From: Stramonita haemastoma
Lineage: Eukaryota; Mollusca; Gastropoda; Neogastropoda; Muricidae
NCBI GenBank assembly: GCA_030674155.1
Contig: CM060339.1
Coordinates: forward strand, 40,640,915-40,678,742
Length of the DNA stretch: 37,828 bases
Reading direction: 5' to 3'
Shown piece after piece: positions 1 to 10,328 of the stretch. Each line of letters begins with the position of its first letter. Position 1 is the first letter of the stretch. Position numbers and translations under genes: made by a program. The notes beneath the pieces were generated by a model. The model was given only the letters and a program-made list of their open reading frames with translations, was not told the DNA's origin and did not search any database.

Positions 1-195
1 TTTATGTTAAGGATCAATGACAGGCACCAGAATCGTTCTGTTAATTGACCAACAACAGGCACCAGAATCTTTCTGTTAATTGACCAACAACAGGCATCAG
101 AATCTTTCTGTTAATTGACCAACAACAGGCACCAGAATCTTTCTGTTAGCGGACCAATGACAGGCACCAGAATCTTTATGTTAATTAACCAACGA
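1..195. repeat. 35-bp tandem repeat (about 5.5 copies)
   Basis: The block beginning caggcaccagaatct recurs at 21, 56, 91, 126 and 161, an exact 35-bp spacing, with a partial copy at 1-20. Copies differ by only a few bases, so it is a young minisatellite that continues off the left edge of the window. Confidence 0.9.
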
Positions 196-199
196 CACA

Positions 200-305
200 C
201 ACTTCGTAACTCTTCTTTGGTCTGCCTCTTTTTCTTCCTCCTTGGACAGTGCCTTGCAGTATTGTTTTTGCAAGTCCTTTTGATCTTGTGACATGGCCCT
301 ACCAT
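200..305 (-). pseudogene. RTE-like retrotransposon ORF2, C-terminal scrap
   Basis: The minus strand reads GHVTRSKGLAKTILQGTV and then a basic GGRKRGRPKKSYE stretch. This is the usual C-terminal tail of RTE-like endonuclease/reverse transcriptases (compare the relic at 31211-31715, with TVLQGTLEGGRRRGRQ). About 35 residues remain, with no flanking RT domain, so it is a short 3' remnant. The clade is inferred from this tail only. Confidence 0.6.
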
Positions 306-533
306 TTAAATTTAGGCTTCTTTACAAGTCATAGCATATTTTTCGTAGGGACCAATGGTGTGCTGGATTCTGGCGAACATATATTGACATGACTGTGTTA
401 TGGATGACAGTGACTGTCAGTTGTGTGTGGGGTGCCTTTTGACACCATCACCGTCACTGTACACACGCCAGTGGTAGGAAGGGTGTGAAGGGGTACGTGT
501 GGAACTGTACAGACCAGGTCCATGGATGATATA

Positions 534-769
<236 letters not shown>

Positions 770-934
770 TGCCCTTGCGTGAATACAACTTCTTCTGTTT
801 ACAACTGTCAGACAAACTCGAATTTTGGACATCACACTGGTGTATTGTAGGCTTTAAAAATCTCCATGGTATAAATTAATCTTTTAAAATTGCATTGGGG
901 AAGGCATCTCATACACCTTTTAACTTTAAAGGGC

Positions 935-1560
935 ATTATAAGTGTAGCTTTTTGTTGTGTGCCTCTCTGCATAGTGGACTATTTCTAAATATGTGGGCTG
1001 ATAGAGCCACTAAAAGAGGTGCAAAGCAAGGGTAGGAATGAGAAGAATTGCATGTGCGTTTATCGTTACAAGAAACCACTTATAATATTAGAACGAACAT
1101 CATGGAGAAAGGTCAGCAAAATCAGAAAAAATTGCTTGTGCATTTATCTTACAAGATTCCACTTATTAGAACGAACATCATGGAGAAAGATCACCGAAAA
1201 GTATCACCTAACAGAAATATTATTTAACAGATGTGCAACCAGTACCAGCAATGTAAGAGTCCTGAACCATTCTAGGACTTGCACAAAACTTTACACAACA
1301 AGAAGAGTAGACATGGTGTTTTATAGAATAAAACTTAATGCATTCATAGCGAAATTCAGCTGAAACGGTAAATCTTTGTGTGGTGAGACTACCACTAATA
1401 CTTAAATAATATTTGAATGCAAGAGTACAAAAGATTTTTTACCGCAGTTTCCTGAAAACTTCCTCAGTGGTACACTTAGAAACATGAATTTGGCATATCA
1501 TATTGCAAAAGGTCTCTAGCACAGTCCCCTAGGACATTTGTCATACCTTCATTAATCAAA
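935..1560 (+). pseudogene. I-like retrotransposon ORF2 relic: end of RNase H plus C-terminal Cys/His motif
   Basis: Translating across frames gives the end of an RNase H domain (SLHSGLFLNMWADRATKRG), a linker with LERTSWRK, the segment FYRIKLNAFIAKFS, a Cys-containing stretch (SLCGETTTNT, stop, IIFECK), and then FLPQFPENFLSG and HSPLGHL. The same ordered blocks occur on the minus strand at 23338-23854 and 17084-17461, so this is a copy of the same family in the opposite orientation. It carries several stops and frame changes. A part of the linker (LERTSWRK) occurs twice, at about 1098 and 1168, showing a small internal duplication. Confidence 0.75.
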
Positions 1561-3224
1561 ATAGTTTTTGTTGCTTGTCTATTTGTTTTTAAATGATTTT
1601 TCTATCTTTGCAAACTTTCTTTTTTTAATGTAAGCTTTCTTTCCCCTGCACACATTTCAGTAGGACCTCCACTGCCACCTTCTCTTCCACCCCCCTCCCC
1701 AGAAGTCCACAGAGACCCCATCAATGTTAGGCCGCCACGGGGCCACCAGCCAGAGGGACTCCAAACTTCTGCTGGGTCACTTTGGTGGTGTTCAGTGGTG
1801 CCTGTTTTAAGCTAACATAGGCAGAACACCACTACTAAATCCCTCACTAACCTATTACTCCATTAAGTCGCGCCGCCATGCTGAGTGAATCACCCACTCG
1901 AGATGGAGACCATCACAGTGTCCCTCTAATAACCCTTACCCTTGAACCTCCAACCCCAAAGGCTTTGATCCAAATGTGATCATGAGACCAGAGCAAGTTG
2001 GGCTACCAAATCAAGCGCAATCTTTTTTTCTTCTATTGAATGACAATGAAGGATGATGAGAATGATGTAATGATACTGCTATGGAGGTACATGTGCTTTG
2101 AGACTACTTGACAGGGATGTACTCTACGTTTACACTTATGATGTATCCGGTAGTAAACAGAGCCTGAGAAATAGACACCTGCAGTGTTGGTCAGGTAATT
2201 TTTAAAAAGGGAGCAACAATAAAACTTGCATCCCTAAAGTAGATGCAGCTTGACTGTGTGGTCTCAGTATTCCCAAAGAACCCACAGCACGCTCACTTGG
2301 GGTAGGAACCAGCCGTAGTCTGAGGAAGCCCTACTGATCCGCAACCCTCCAGTTTGTAACCATAGGCACCAACCACTGCAGCCAGGATGGTTGTCTTGAT
2401 GTGGTAATGTTTAGCCTTATCAGAGAACATGGTCACTCATTATGCCATCAAGAAATATCTGTTCAAAATGGATCACAGCCTGTCTTTTATAGAATGTCAT
2501 TAAACACATAGTCAGTCAGTCAGTCAGTCAGTCGATCAGCCTGCTGCTGTCCTCACTGTGGAGCAGCTTACACCAGTGAAGGCAGCAGCAGAGCAACTGG
2601 CCGCACGTGTGCTGTGACTACAGGAGATGCAAGTGTCCAATCCAGCCTTGCCTAGATCAGTCTTACTACAGCAAATGAGTGTTTGTCTAGACATACTATA
2701 TAGGCTTCAGCACTCATGTGCTCTTTTACAACCACTCCTCCTGTGCATGCGATTTTGTAAGCTTTCCACTTGTACCTGTAACTTAGAAACGCCTGAATCC
2801 CAGTCCATAGCCAACATACTAATTCAAACCACAGGTAAAACAACACATAGAGAAACTTAGCCAGATAACCTTATTGAACATTGATACAGGAAACGCGAAG
2901 GAGCACCGATGTGTCATGTAATACTGACCAGCAGCTGGCAAGCTTGCCGTTTTAGATGACAATTGCAGTACACATGTGTCTTTTTATAAGCTCGAAGTAC
3001 AATATAATTATGTTATACAACACATAGCAATAGTTTATGAGAAGTGTCCAACTGTTCTCAAATAACTTATAACTGCAATCCATCCACTCTGTAAGCGTGT
3101 CTGAGAAGTCTGCTATATCTACGTTCTTGTCTGTCCAACTGTACTCACAACTTATGTAAGGATAATTGTACTGAGTTGTGGGACAGAATAAGACAATAAT
3201 CTCAAAACATTTTTTGTACACTGT
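1561..3224. other. Intergenic DNA without a recognisable gene
   Basis: No reading frame here shows domain-like composition or convincing splice signals. The longest frames (77 and 92 codons) look random. The only structured item seen is the short GTCA repeat at 2511-2534. The 1660-2030 stretch is GC-richer than its surroundings and reads like old repeat DNA, but I cannot assign it. Confidence 0.5.
2511..2534. repeat. (GTCA)n microsatellite
   Basis: About six tandem copies of the tetranucleotide agtc/gtca. Confidence 0.9.
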
Positions 3225-3605
3225 AATCAACGTAAAATCAGCACGGTCTTTTGGGCAGCAGGCAGTTGGGCCACACTGTAATCATAGTAAAATCAAGTCT
3301 TTTGGGCCATACTGTAATCAATGTTAAATCAACATCTTTTGGGTTGGCAGTTGGACCACACCGTAATCACTGTGAAATCAACATCTTTTGGTATGCCAGT
3401 TGGGCCACACTGTAATCAATTTAAAATCAATATCATTTGGTATGCCAGTTGGGCCACACTGTAATCACTGTAAAATCAACATCATTTGGTATGCCAGTTG
3501 GGCCACACTGTAATCAATGTAAAATCAACATCATTTGGTATGCCAGTTGGGCCACACTGTAATTGATATATAAGCAACAATCTTTGGGCCAGCACGCAGT
3601 TGGGC
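3225..3605. repeat. 49-bp tandem repeat (about 7-8 copies)
   Basis: The block tatgccagttgggccacac recurs at 3392, 3441, 3490 and 3539, a 49-bp period. Older, more diverged copies extend left to about 3225, and a last degenerate copy runs into 3605. The left copies have short deletions and the right copies are nearly identical, so expansion was most recent on the right. Confidence 0.9.
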
Positions 3606-4420
3606 CGCCGCATATTGACAGGCAGTGCTGCTGTTCTGGTGGTGGACACTGAAGCTGATGGATGCACTGATCTACTGCACTCTTTGCTTCAGCACGGTGC
3701 TCCCCAAGCTGAACTGTGTATCCATTATCATAATGATGCGCACACATTGCCATGCCGTTTTCATCTTCTTGTTGGTGTAAGTGATCTGCATGTTTTGTTT
3801 TTTTCCCATTAGACCTGTTTGGGTGGCCAAACGGACTGGAGTACCAAGGGATGATGATGCAACAGAGGTGTGGGCAGTAAAGATTACCCACAATGCCTCA
3901 CCCTGGAACATCTCTTACCCAGCGGGTTGGAGTGAAAAGGGCTGTTAGTTCTCTGATTGGCATAGCCTCTCTTATCTCATCTGTTGTTAAGGCTCCAAGG
4001 CACAAAGCTAAAAGTAGCACATCCTTTCCTTTTACTAAGTCTAAATTAATGTGGTCAGTTCTTGCTATCATTAGCAGCAGCTGACTCTAGCTGGGCTGGG
4101 GTGGGATCAAATGGATTGCAGTTGAGAGTATCTGAAAGTGGGGGAAACTGACAGCTGTGCATTAGTCCTGTAAGTTGATGAGGAAGTCCTCACTGGCAAG
4201 CAGGCTGCATGCTGACCACCTCATTAACACCTCTGAGGAGATCAGCAACATCAACATCGCTAATTATAGAGATAATGCATTTTGAAAGAACGGGAGTAGT
4301 ACAGAAATGCAGAATCAGAGGAATAGTCAGGAACACACATTTTACAGAGATTTGAAAACATGGAATCAAACAGCTACGGAGCAGAGAACCCACGAGGAAA
4401 CAATAGTATTACCCCCTTGT
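3606..4420. other. Unassigned, no supported gene
   Basis: Short open frames occur on both strands at 3514-3911 and 3893-4084. None shows a family motif, and the codon content is not distinctive. A decayed transposon or an isolated exon cannot be excluded. I see nothing definite. Confidence 0.4.
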
Positions 4421-4640
4421 TGCCATGGGTTCTTTAACGTGCGCTAAATAATGATGTGTAACATACCGGACTTCAGTTTATCGTCTCATCCGAAAGACTA
4501 GCACCCAGACCACCGCTCATGGTCTAATGGATGGGAGTAAAGTTTGGGGCCCAAACGGGATTCAAACCACTGCACACTTCGACCCTGACTTTTTGCTTTC
4601 TTGGCAGGCACGTTACCTCTAGACCACCAATCCAGTCTTG
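4421..4640 (-). mobile_element. tRNA-derived SINE, family A (5' part)
   Basis: On the minus strand the element begins ggattggtggtctagaggta (A-box-like), followed by a B-box-like ggtttgaatcccg and a body containing gggccccaaac and catccattagaccatgag. The same arrangement, in the + orientation, is at 32866-33275, which identifies a family. The 3' part of the body is missing here. Confidence 0.75.
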
Positions 4641-5104
4641 GCGGTCCAGATGTTTGTTTGACGTGCCCTACCACTTCAGTTTGCTTTTTGTTTTGTTGTG
4701 TTTTGTTACTGAAGTCAGAAGCTCTTCAGTTTGATAAATAGCGGTTTTATTTTTGTTTCACTTCTTTATTAGGAATGTGATCCCTGTATGAGATAACAAG
4801 AAGTTTGCAAAACACGCTTGCTAGCATCTAAATACACAAAAAAAGTGAATACATCAATACAAAAAGCTCTAGACCTTAGGCAAGTAAAAATAGATTAACC
4901 TGTACTTCCAAAGACAGATTAGACTAGGATATAAACAGCAGAAAAAGCAAGAAGAAAAAGGAAGTGAAAGAAAAGAGTAGTTCTTCATGAGACCAAAATA
5001 TGAACAGCAGAAAAAGCAAGAAAAAAGGAAGTAATAGAAAAGAACAATTCGAGCAGGGAGTGTTTTTAGGGCAAAATATCACCCATAGAAAAAAAAATCC
5101 TCAG
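4641..5104. other. A-rich spacer with one imperfect direct repeat
   Basis: No gene is seen. The block aacagcagaaaaagcaagaa occurs at about 4934 and again at about 5001, each followed by aaaaggaagt and agaaaagag/aac, giving an imperfect duplication of about 69 bp. The rest is AT-rich. Confidence 0.5.
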
Positions 5105-5150
5105 TATGGCCAGAATTGAAGGGCTGCATCCTTGTCTAACTCCTTTTGAG

Positions 5151-5444
5151 TTAAGTTAAAGTTAAAGTCTGTCCCGAGCCTAAGGCTCATCAGGCCGGCG
5201 CTTATCCCAGTTTCTGTGGCGTTAAGTGACTGAGAGTCCTAGACTCCCCCCTGGATAGGACGCTAGTCTATCGCAGGGTTAACCCCCAACACAGGTTTGG
5301 TACCCCTTTTACACCTGGGTGAGGTGAGAAAATAGCCGTAAGGTGCCTGAACCAAGGGCACAACGCCATAGCCGAAAGCTGGGATCGAACCCGCAACCTT
5401 TAGATTACGAGTCCAACGCCCTAACCACTAGACTACAGCAGCGG
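5151..5444 (-). mobile_element. tRNA-derived SINE, family B, with perfect 15-bp target-site duplication
   Basis: On the minus strand the 5' end is tRNA-like: gctgtagtctagtggttag (A box) and cgggttcgatccc (B box, 5381-5393), followed by a unique body and a ttaactttaacttaa end. The 15-bp sequence ctaactccttttgag stands immediately before (5136-5150) and after (5445-5459) the element, a perfect target-site duplication. The insertion splits the RT motif GVRQGC of the surrounding relic, so the SINE is younger than that relic. Confidence 0.93.
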
Positions 5445-5906
5445 CTAACTCCTTTTGAGATGCTGAAAAATTCGCATTTTTTCTTGCCTCATCTGATAGT
5501 GCTATTTTGGTCTTCAATACGTGAGGAAATCAAGGAGATGATGATGTTTGAAAAGCCCATTGTGCCAAAACATGCTGGTAAATTATGCTGTGAAAGGTAT
5601 TGCTGTAGTCTATGAAAATGATAAAGAGGTCTCGTGCTTTTCAACTTTTTAACAATGTGTTGGAATAGGATTGTTTTTCCTCTGTTTGCTCTTTAGCCTG
5701 CCTGATAGTCTGATGGCCCAAACATTACTTTTTGATTTATCACTCTCAAGATTATGATCAGCAAGATCTTGTTTGCATGTCAGATAAAGGGTATTGCCCT
5801 AAAGTTGCTGCGGTCTTTTACAGTTTTATTCTTGTGGAGCATGACAAGTTCTTGTGACTTCCAGTCTTCTGGCCACTGACCAGTCTTCCAGATGTTACAG
5901 CAGAGA

Positions 5907-6375
5907 TAATGTATGGCTCACAGCCACCCTCTCCTAGGTAATACATGGCTCTCTGCCACCTTCTCCTAGGTAATGCATGGATTTCTGCCACCTTCTCCTA
6001 GGTAATGCATGGCTCACAGCCACCTTCTCCTAGGTAATGCATGGCTGACAGCCACCTTCTCCTAGGTAATGCATGGCTCTCTGCCACCTTCTCCTAGGTA
6101 ATGCATGGCTCTCTGCCACCTTCTCCTAGGTAATGAATAGCTCTGCCACCTTCTCCTAGGTAATGCATGGCTCTCTGCCACCTTCTCCTCGGTAATGCAT
6201 GGCTCTCTGCCACCTTCTCCTAGGTAATGAATAGCTCTGCCACCTTCTCCTAGGTAATGCATGGCTCTCTGCCACCTTCTCCTCAGTAATGCATGGCTCT
6301 CGGCCACTTTCTCCTAGGTAACGCATGGCTCTCAGCTCACTTTTTCATAGGTAATGCATGGTTCTCAGCCCACCT
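5907..6375. repeat. 32-bp minisatellite (about 15 copies) inside the RT relic
   Basis: Unit taatgcatggctctctgcca plus ccttctcctagg, 32 bp (for example copies starting at 6003, 6035, 6067 and 6099), with two 30-bp variants having taatgaatagctctg at 6131 and 6225. It keeps an open frame on the minus strand (6062-6307), but this frame is only the translated repeat. It lies between RT motif 1 and the following RT segment of the surrounding relic. Confidence 0.93.
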
Positions 6376-6574
6376 CCTCCTGAATGCTTCAGCAAGTTCT
6401 CCTGGAATGTGATCAAGACCTGGTGACTTTCTGCACTGAAGCTCTTTGATGGCTGTCCCATCTTCATTAATGAGGGGTTCTGGCTCCAGCTCAGAGCTGT
6501 TTATGTCTAAATTAAAATCTTCATCATTTAAAACTATACTTTCTTCTTGCTTGTGGAATGTTTTGCTGTGTTCA

Positions 6575-7440
6575 TGACATTCTTGCAGGAGTTAGACAAG
6601 GATGCCTCCTCTGAGCTCACCTTTTCACTCCAAACACAGAGCATGTCAAGAGATATTGAAGACACGGGCCTCAAGAGAGGTAGCAGAAACATAACAAATC
6701 TGCGCTACGCTGAAGATACAGCACTACTAGCAGGCAACATTACCAACATGAAGAGAGCATTACCTGGAGTTGACATAATTAACAATAAAAGTTGATCTCA
6801 AGCTCGATGTGCGAAAGACAACTCTGCTCTATGCTGCCAAAACAAGCTGCCAAAAAGAGCATGAAATAAAGATTGACAGAACACTTTAAAATGTTTCAAA
6901 GACTTAAAATATCTCGCGTCAGTCAAGCTAAATGATGGATCAAGAACCAAGGATATGAAAGTGGACTTGACCAAAGGTAGAATGATTCAACTAAACAACA
7001 TCTGGAAAGAGTGCAGCATTTAATACCAGATGAAAATGACTATATAATAAAATGCTTAGTATGGCTTATCATGCTGGGCATAAAGAAAAGATGATGGGAA
7101 AAGCATCAAAACTGCTGAGATGCGTTTTTCAGAAGGCTGTGCTGGGTCAGTTAGATAAAAAAAAAACACTGAGAGCATAATACATAAACTTGGAAGAAAA
7201 AAGGAAACTTGTGATATTAGCAAACTGAAGAAAATTCAGATATGCAGGCCTTGCACTATAAAACTAAAGGTCAAACCTCGAGTAGGCTGTCCTTAAATAA
7301 AATACCAAGGCAAGAAGAAGAAAAAAAAGCAGAGCATCAGCTTCTCACATTAGCAACATCATCAAATGCTGTGGCATAAGAATTTATAGTCAGCTGAACT
7401 AGCAAAGATCAGAACCAATGAAGAAGCAGAATCATGGTGA
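6575..7440 (+). pseudogene. RTE-like retrotransposon RT, 3' half through C-terminus
   Basis: The plus strand starts at GVRQGCLLS (motif B) and then, after frame changes, gives DIEDTGLKRGSRNITNLRYA and EDTALLAGN. This is motif C, with YADD changed to YAED. It continues with LKLDVRKTTLLYAAKTSCQ and an eroded C-terminal region that ends near SAELAKIRTNEEAESW (about 7393-7440), a common ending of RTE-like ORF2 proteins. Many stops are present, so it is dead. It is the continuation of the inverted half at 5105-6583. Confidence 0.75.
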
Positions 7441-7548
7441 TGTCATTGCAGGCTGCTGATAACACAGTACCAGGGATGCCACGAGGTGAGACAGGTATGA
7501 TTCCCAGAGGTAAGTCATGTTCACTGACTACTTATCTATTCACATGAC

Positions 7549-8707
7549 AGGTGGCTGCAGAAATGACAAAGAACAGTCAGGTAACTCACTGCTGGTCATC
7601 ATGACTTCCAACTCCTCTGGTTACATCACAGCCGGTAGAAACGTCTGTTTGTTGGACACTCGCCGTTTGAAAAAGACTGTGCATGTTCCAGCTGGGAATC
7701 TTGTTTCCGTGAGCATCATGGAAATTGGGACATATGTGGCTAATGTTGATCTTTACCGTTACTTCATGGAGCATGATGGTGACAGTGGGCTTTACACACA
7801 GCGGTGTGAGCTCGTGTGGCTCAGAACTGTTCACTACCAGTCTGACTTTCTTCAAGTGTTTCAAGCAACAAAGTTTGTTGTAGAATTATATCGTGGTGAT
7901 TGCAGCAAAAGAGACCACTTTGAATTCTTCTTCTCCTTTGTTCCTTAAAACAGGTCACTGCAGAAGTTGCCCAGTGGTCTGTGGAACTGTTCTTCCAGTG
8001 ACTATCCCAGCCTCCATCACCACATGGCCTGTAACCACAAAACAGAATGTGAAGATAGACAGGATGAAACTGAAGACTGTCCCTTCAGCAGCCCTGCATG
8101 TCAAGGACTAATATCACTTTGTGGTCAATGCTATAAGTTCGTCAATGGCTTGAAAATACCTACTGACAACAAGACAGTAGATTATCTAAAAATGGGCACT
8201 GAGTATTGTAACTCATTGTGTGCCATGTATACTTTTCCCGAATGTAGCTTTGAATGGCCCCGTGTTCTGCGGCATCCACAAAGATTGACTGATATTTTCG
8301 TTGGATTTCATGGTAATGATCTGTCAGTGCCAGCCATGTATAGACATGTGATATTGAGTGATAACACAGTTGTGCATCACTCTTTTATTGCTGATATTTG
8401 TTCAGAACATGAGGGATTGAAAAAATGCTATTCGTTTTCAGGAAAACAACCCTATAATTCAGACTGTGTTGTACCCAATTTGTTAAGTTCCTATGGAGTG
8501 ACTTGTGAATTCAGGAAGAACAAGACTGAAGACCACTCTCTTTACTCACAGCCTGTGTCCTTGACCTCTAGACCCTTTCCACTGCCTCCAGGGCAGCAGT
8601 CTATGACAGTGTGTCCCAGTGGCCATGTCACCTTTAGCTTCATAGTGTGTGGTTCAAACCTGTATGAGTCTGTACCTTCAAACACCAGTCCATGTGCAGT
8701 TTTTCAG
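7549..8707 (+). CDS. GRL101-like multidomain GPCR, N-terminal ectodomain (CUB-like, LDLa, C-type-lectin-like); in-frame stop
   Basis: One frame runs from a good acceptor (cacatgacag before 7549) to about 8707. It shows a CUB-like segment (about 7580-7945, ending FEFFFSFVP), then LPSGLWNCSS and an LDLa repeat (MACNHKTECEDRQDETEDCP, about 8024-8083). A C-type-lectin-like region follows (GQCYKFV to GVTCEF, about 8131-8515) and then CPSGHVTFSFIVC. This order is known from molluscan GRL101-type receptors. A TAA at 7946-7948 breaks the frame between FSFVP and NRSLQKLPSG, although the flanking sequence reads as one continuous family-like segment. Near 8690-8760 the reading moves to another frame. 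The signal-peptide exon is not seen upstream, where an RTE relic lies. It is either a decaying paralogue or carries sequence errors. Confidence 0.75.
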
Positions 8708-10228
8708 GTAAATCTTCAAGTGCAAATAAACTTTATTCAGCAGACCACCACGCTGTGTCATTCCCCACATTTCGATGCAGTGAGGACCAATTTACATTGT
8801 CATACACACTGCTATGTGACTTCATAGCTGACTGTCCAGACAAAAGTGATGAGTCTGCCTGTAGACATCCTGCATGCATCAGTAGTTTTGCCTGTGACAG
8901 TGGTCAGTGTGTTTCTTACAACAATGTCTGTGATCAGATGTCCCATTGCCAGGATGAGTCAGATGAAAACAGCTGTGATGATTTCACCCAGTTGGTGGTT
9001 ATTCACACCTATATTCCAACACCTGTTTTAATCAACTTTGATTCAGAGAGAACCTTTCTAGCAGAATATCTGGATTCTAATGACTCCTGTCCTGACAGCC
9101 ACTACCGCTGTCCTGGTGACTTCACTGACTGTCTGCCTGTCTACACACGCTGCAATGGCATGTATGACTGTCTGGACCACCAGGATGAAGAAGGATGTGA
9201 GGACCTGAGGTGTCCAGGGTTTTTCAGGTGTAGAGTGTCTACGATCTGTATTCACGAAGACCAGCTGTGTGATGGCTGGCCTCACTGCCCCCTGAATGAT
9301 GATGAGCTACTGTGTGACCTGACCTGTCCTGTAGGCTGTGCCTGTCAAGGTCACACAGTTCTGTGTGTCCAGCCTTTCTCTGCCACACAGTTTCCTGAGA
9401 TCCGCTATTTGGATGCCACAGGATCTGGCATGACCTTGTCTGATGCCAATGACCATGCTCACCTGTTTCATTTGATTCTGACCAGGTGTTCATTAACCTT
9501 CTTGCCATGTGTAGTGTTGCCCAATTTGAGGATTCTAGACATCAGTGACAACCACCTTCAGAACTTCAACGTGACATCATTTCTTGGTTTACAAAACATG
9601 TACGCGTTGTCCTTGTCCAACAATCCTCTGACATCAGTTCATGCTGATAAGAAAGCTGGCTTACAGCAGGGCACACTTTCAGTGATAGATCTGTCCCATA
9701 CATCACTAACAGTGTTTGAAGCACGGTTCTTCTCACTGTTTGTAAAACTGCAGATGATTAACCTAACCTCTACTTCCATTCACACCATCAGCTCTGATGG
9801 ATTTCAGCTGATACAACAGTTGACAGAATTGCACATGGCAGGAAGTCCTATGAGAACATTTCCACCTGACATTTTTAAAGATCTGAGCAACCTGCGCATT
9901 ATAGTCACAGACAACTACAAACTGTGCTGTGAGGAAATGCTTCCAAAGAATGTTCAGTATTTGTCTTGTCATGCTCCGAAAAGTGCACTGTCATCCTGCA
10001 AGGATTTGTTACAGTCTTGGACATACCGTGGCTTTCTATGGCTGATAGCCTGCCTGTCAGTGACTGGTAACGTGTTTTGTTTCTGTGCACGTTTATTTGC
10101 AAAGAGTATGAGTTCTTCAAGTGGCTTCAGTGTCTTTGTTACCAACCTGACCATTTCTGATTTTCTGATGGGAGTCTATATTGTGATCATAGGAATAGCT
10201 GATGAGAAGTTCTGTGGCACATATCTCC
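8708..10228 (+). CDS. GRL101-like GPCR, LDLa repeats, leucine-rich repeats, hinge, TM1-TM2
   Basis: A long open frame continues the receptor. Four LDLa repeats show the acidic calcium-binding ends: DCPDKSDESAC, HCQDESDENSC, DCLDHQDEEGC and HCPLNDDELLC (about 8770-9310). A Cys-rich cap (CPVGCACQGHTVLC) starts a leucine-rich block of about six repeats (9390-9900; for example LPNLRILDISDNHLQNF and LSVIDLSHTSLTVF). The hinge has DNYKLCCEEM and CHAPKSALSSCKDLL, as in LGR/relaxin-receptor relatives. TM1 is at about 10030-10090 (LIACLSVTGNVFCFC), and TM2 contains NLTISDFLMGVYIVIIGIAD. The frame then enters the N gap. LDLa-LRR-7TM order is typical of LGR type C and GRL101 receptors. The ligand is unknown. 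Confidence 0.92.
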
Positions 10229-10328
10229 NNNNNNNNNNNNNNNNNNNNNNNNNNNNNNNNNNNNNNNNNNNNNNNNNNNNNNNNNNNNNNNNNNNNNNNN
10301 NNNNNNNNNNNNNNNNNNNNNNNNNNNN
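10229..10328. other. Assembly gap (100 N)
   Basis: Exactly 100 N, the conventional scaffold gap of unknown true length. It sits in the receptor gene. The sequence resumes in another frame at the extracellular loop after TM4, so TM3, the DRY-like region and TM4 are in the missing sequence. Confidence 0.98.

Larger units (their letters stand above)
5105..6583 (-). pseudogene. RTE-like retrotransposon RT, inverted 5' half
   Basis: Read on the minus strand from 6583 downward this is the first half of a reverse transcriptase. It has IKELQCRKSPGLDHIPGEL (RT motif 1, near 6430), WKTGQWPEDWKSQELVMLHK (about 5830-5880), FIIFIDYSNTFHSI (motif A, near 5600) and GVRQGCSPSILAIL (motif B start, 5105-5150 after excising the SINE). 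It is broken by frameshifts, by a 32-bp minisatellite at 5907-6375 just after motif 1, and by a SINE at 5151-5444. It ends at motif B, exactly where the plus-strand relic at 6575-7440 begins, so the two are probably parts of one insertion. The RTE-like assignment rests on the motif order and on the C-terminal half. Confidence 0.75.

Noticed and set aside
2627..2860. 77-codon plus-strand frame and the 92-codon minus-strand frame at 2952-3230
   Set aside because: No motif, no splice or start support, and composition like the surrounding noncoding DNA.
5380..5440. tRNA-like sequence with A and B boxes
   Set aside because: It is the head of a SINE with a long body and target-site duplication; the cloverleaf is not required and no complete tRNA is present.
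6062..6307. 81-codon minus-strand frame with repeated GEGGREPCIT-like words
   Set aside because: It is only the 32-bp minisatellite translated.
8708..8738. A 30-bp intron (gtaaat...ttcag) to explain the frame change in the receptor
   Set aside because: Too short for a spliceosomal intron; a frameshift or base error is more likely.
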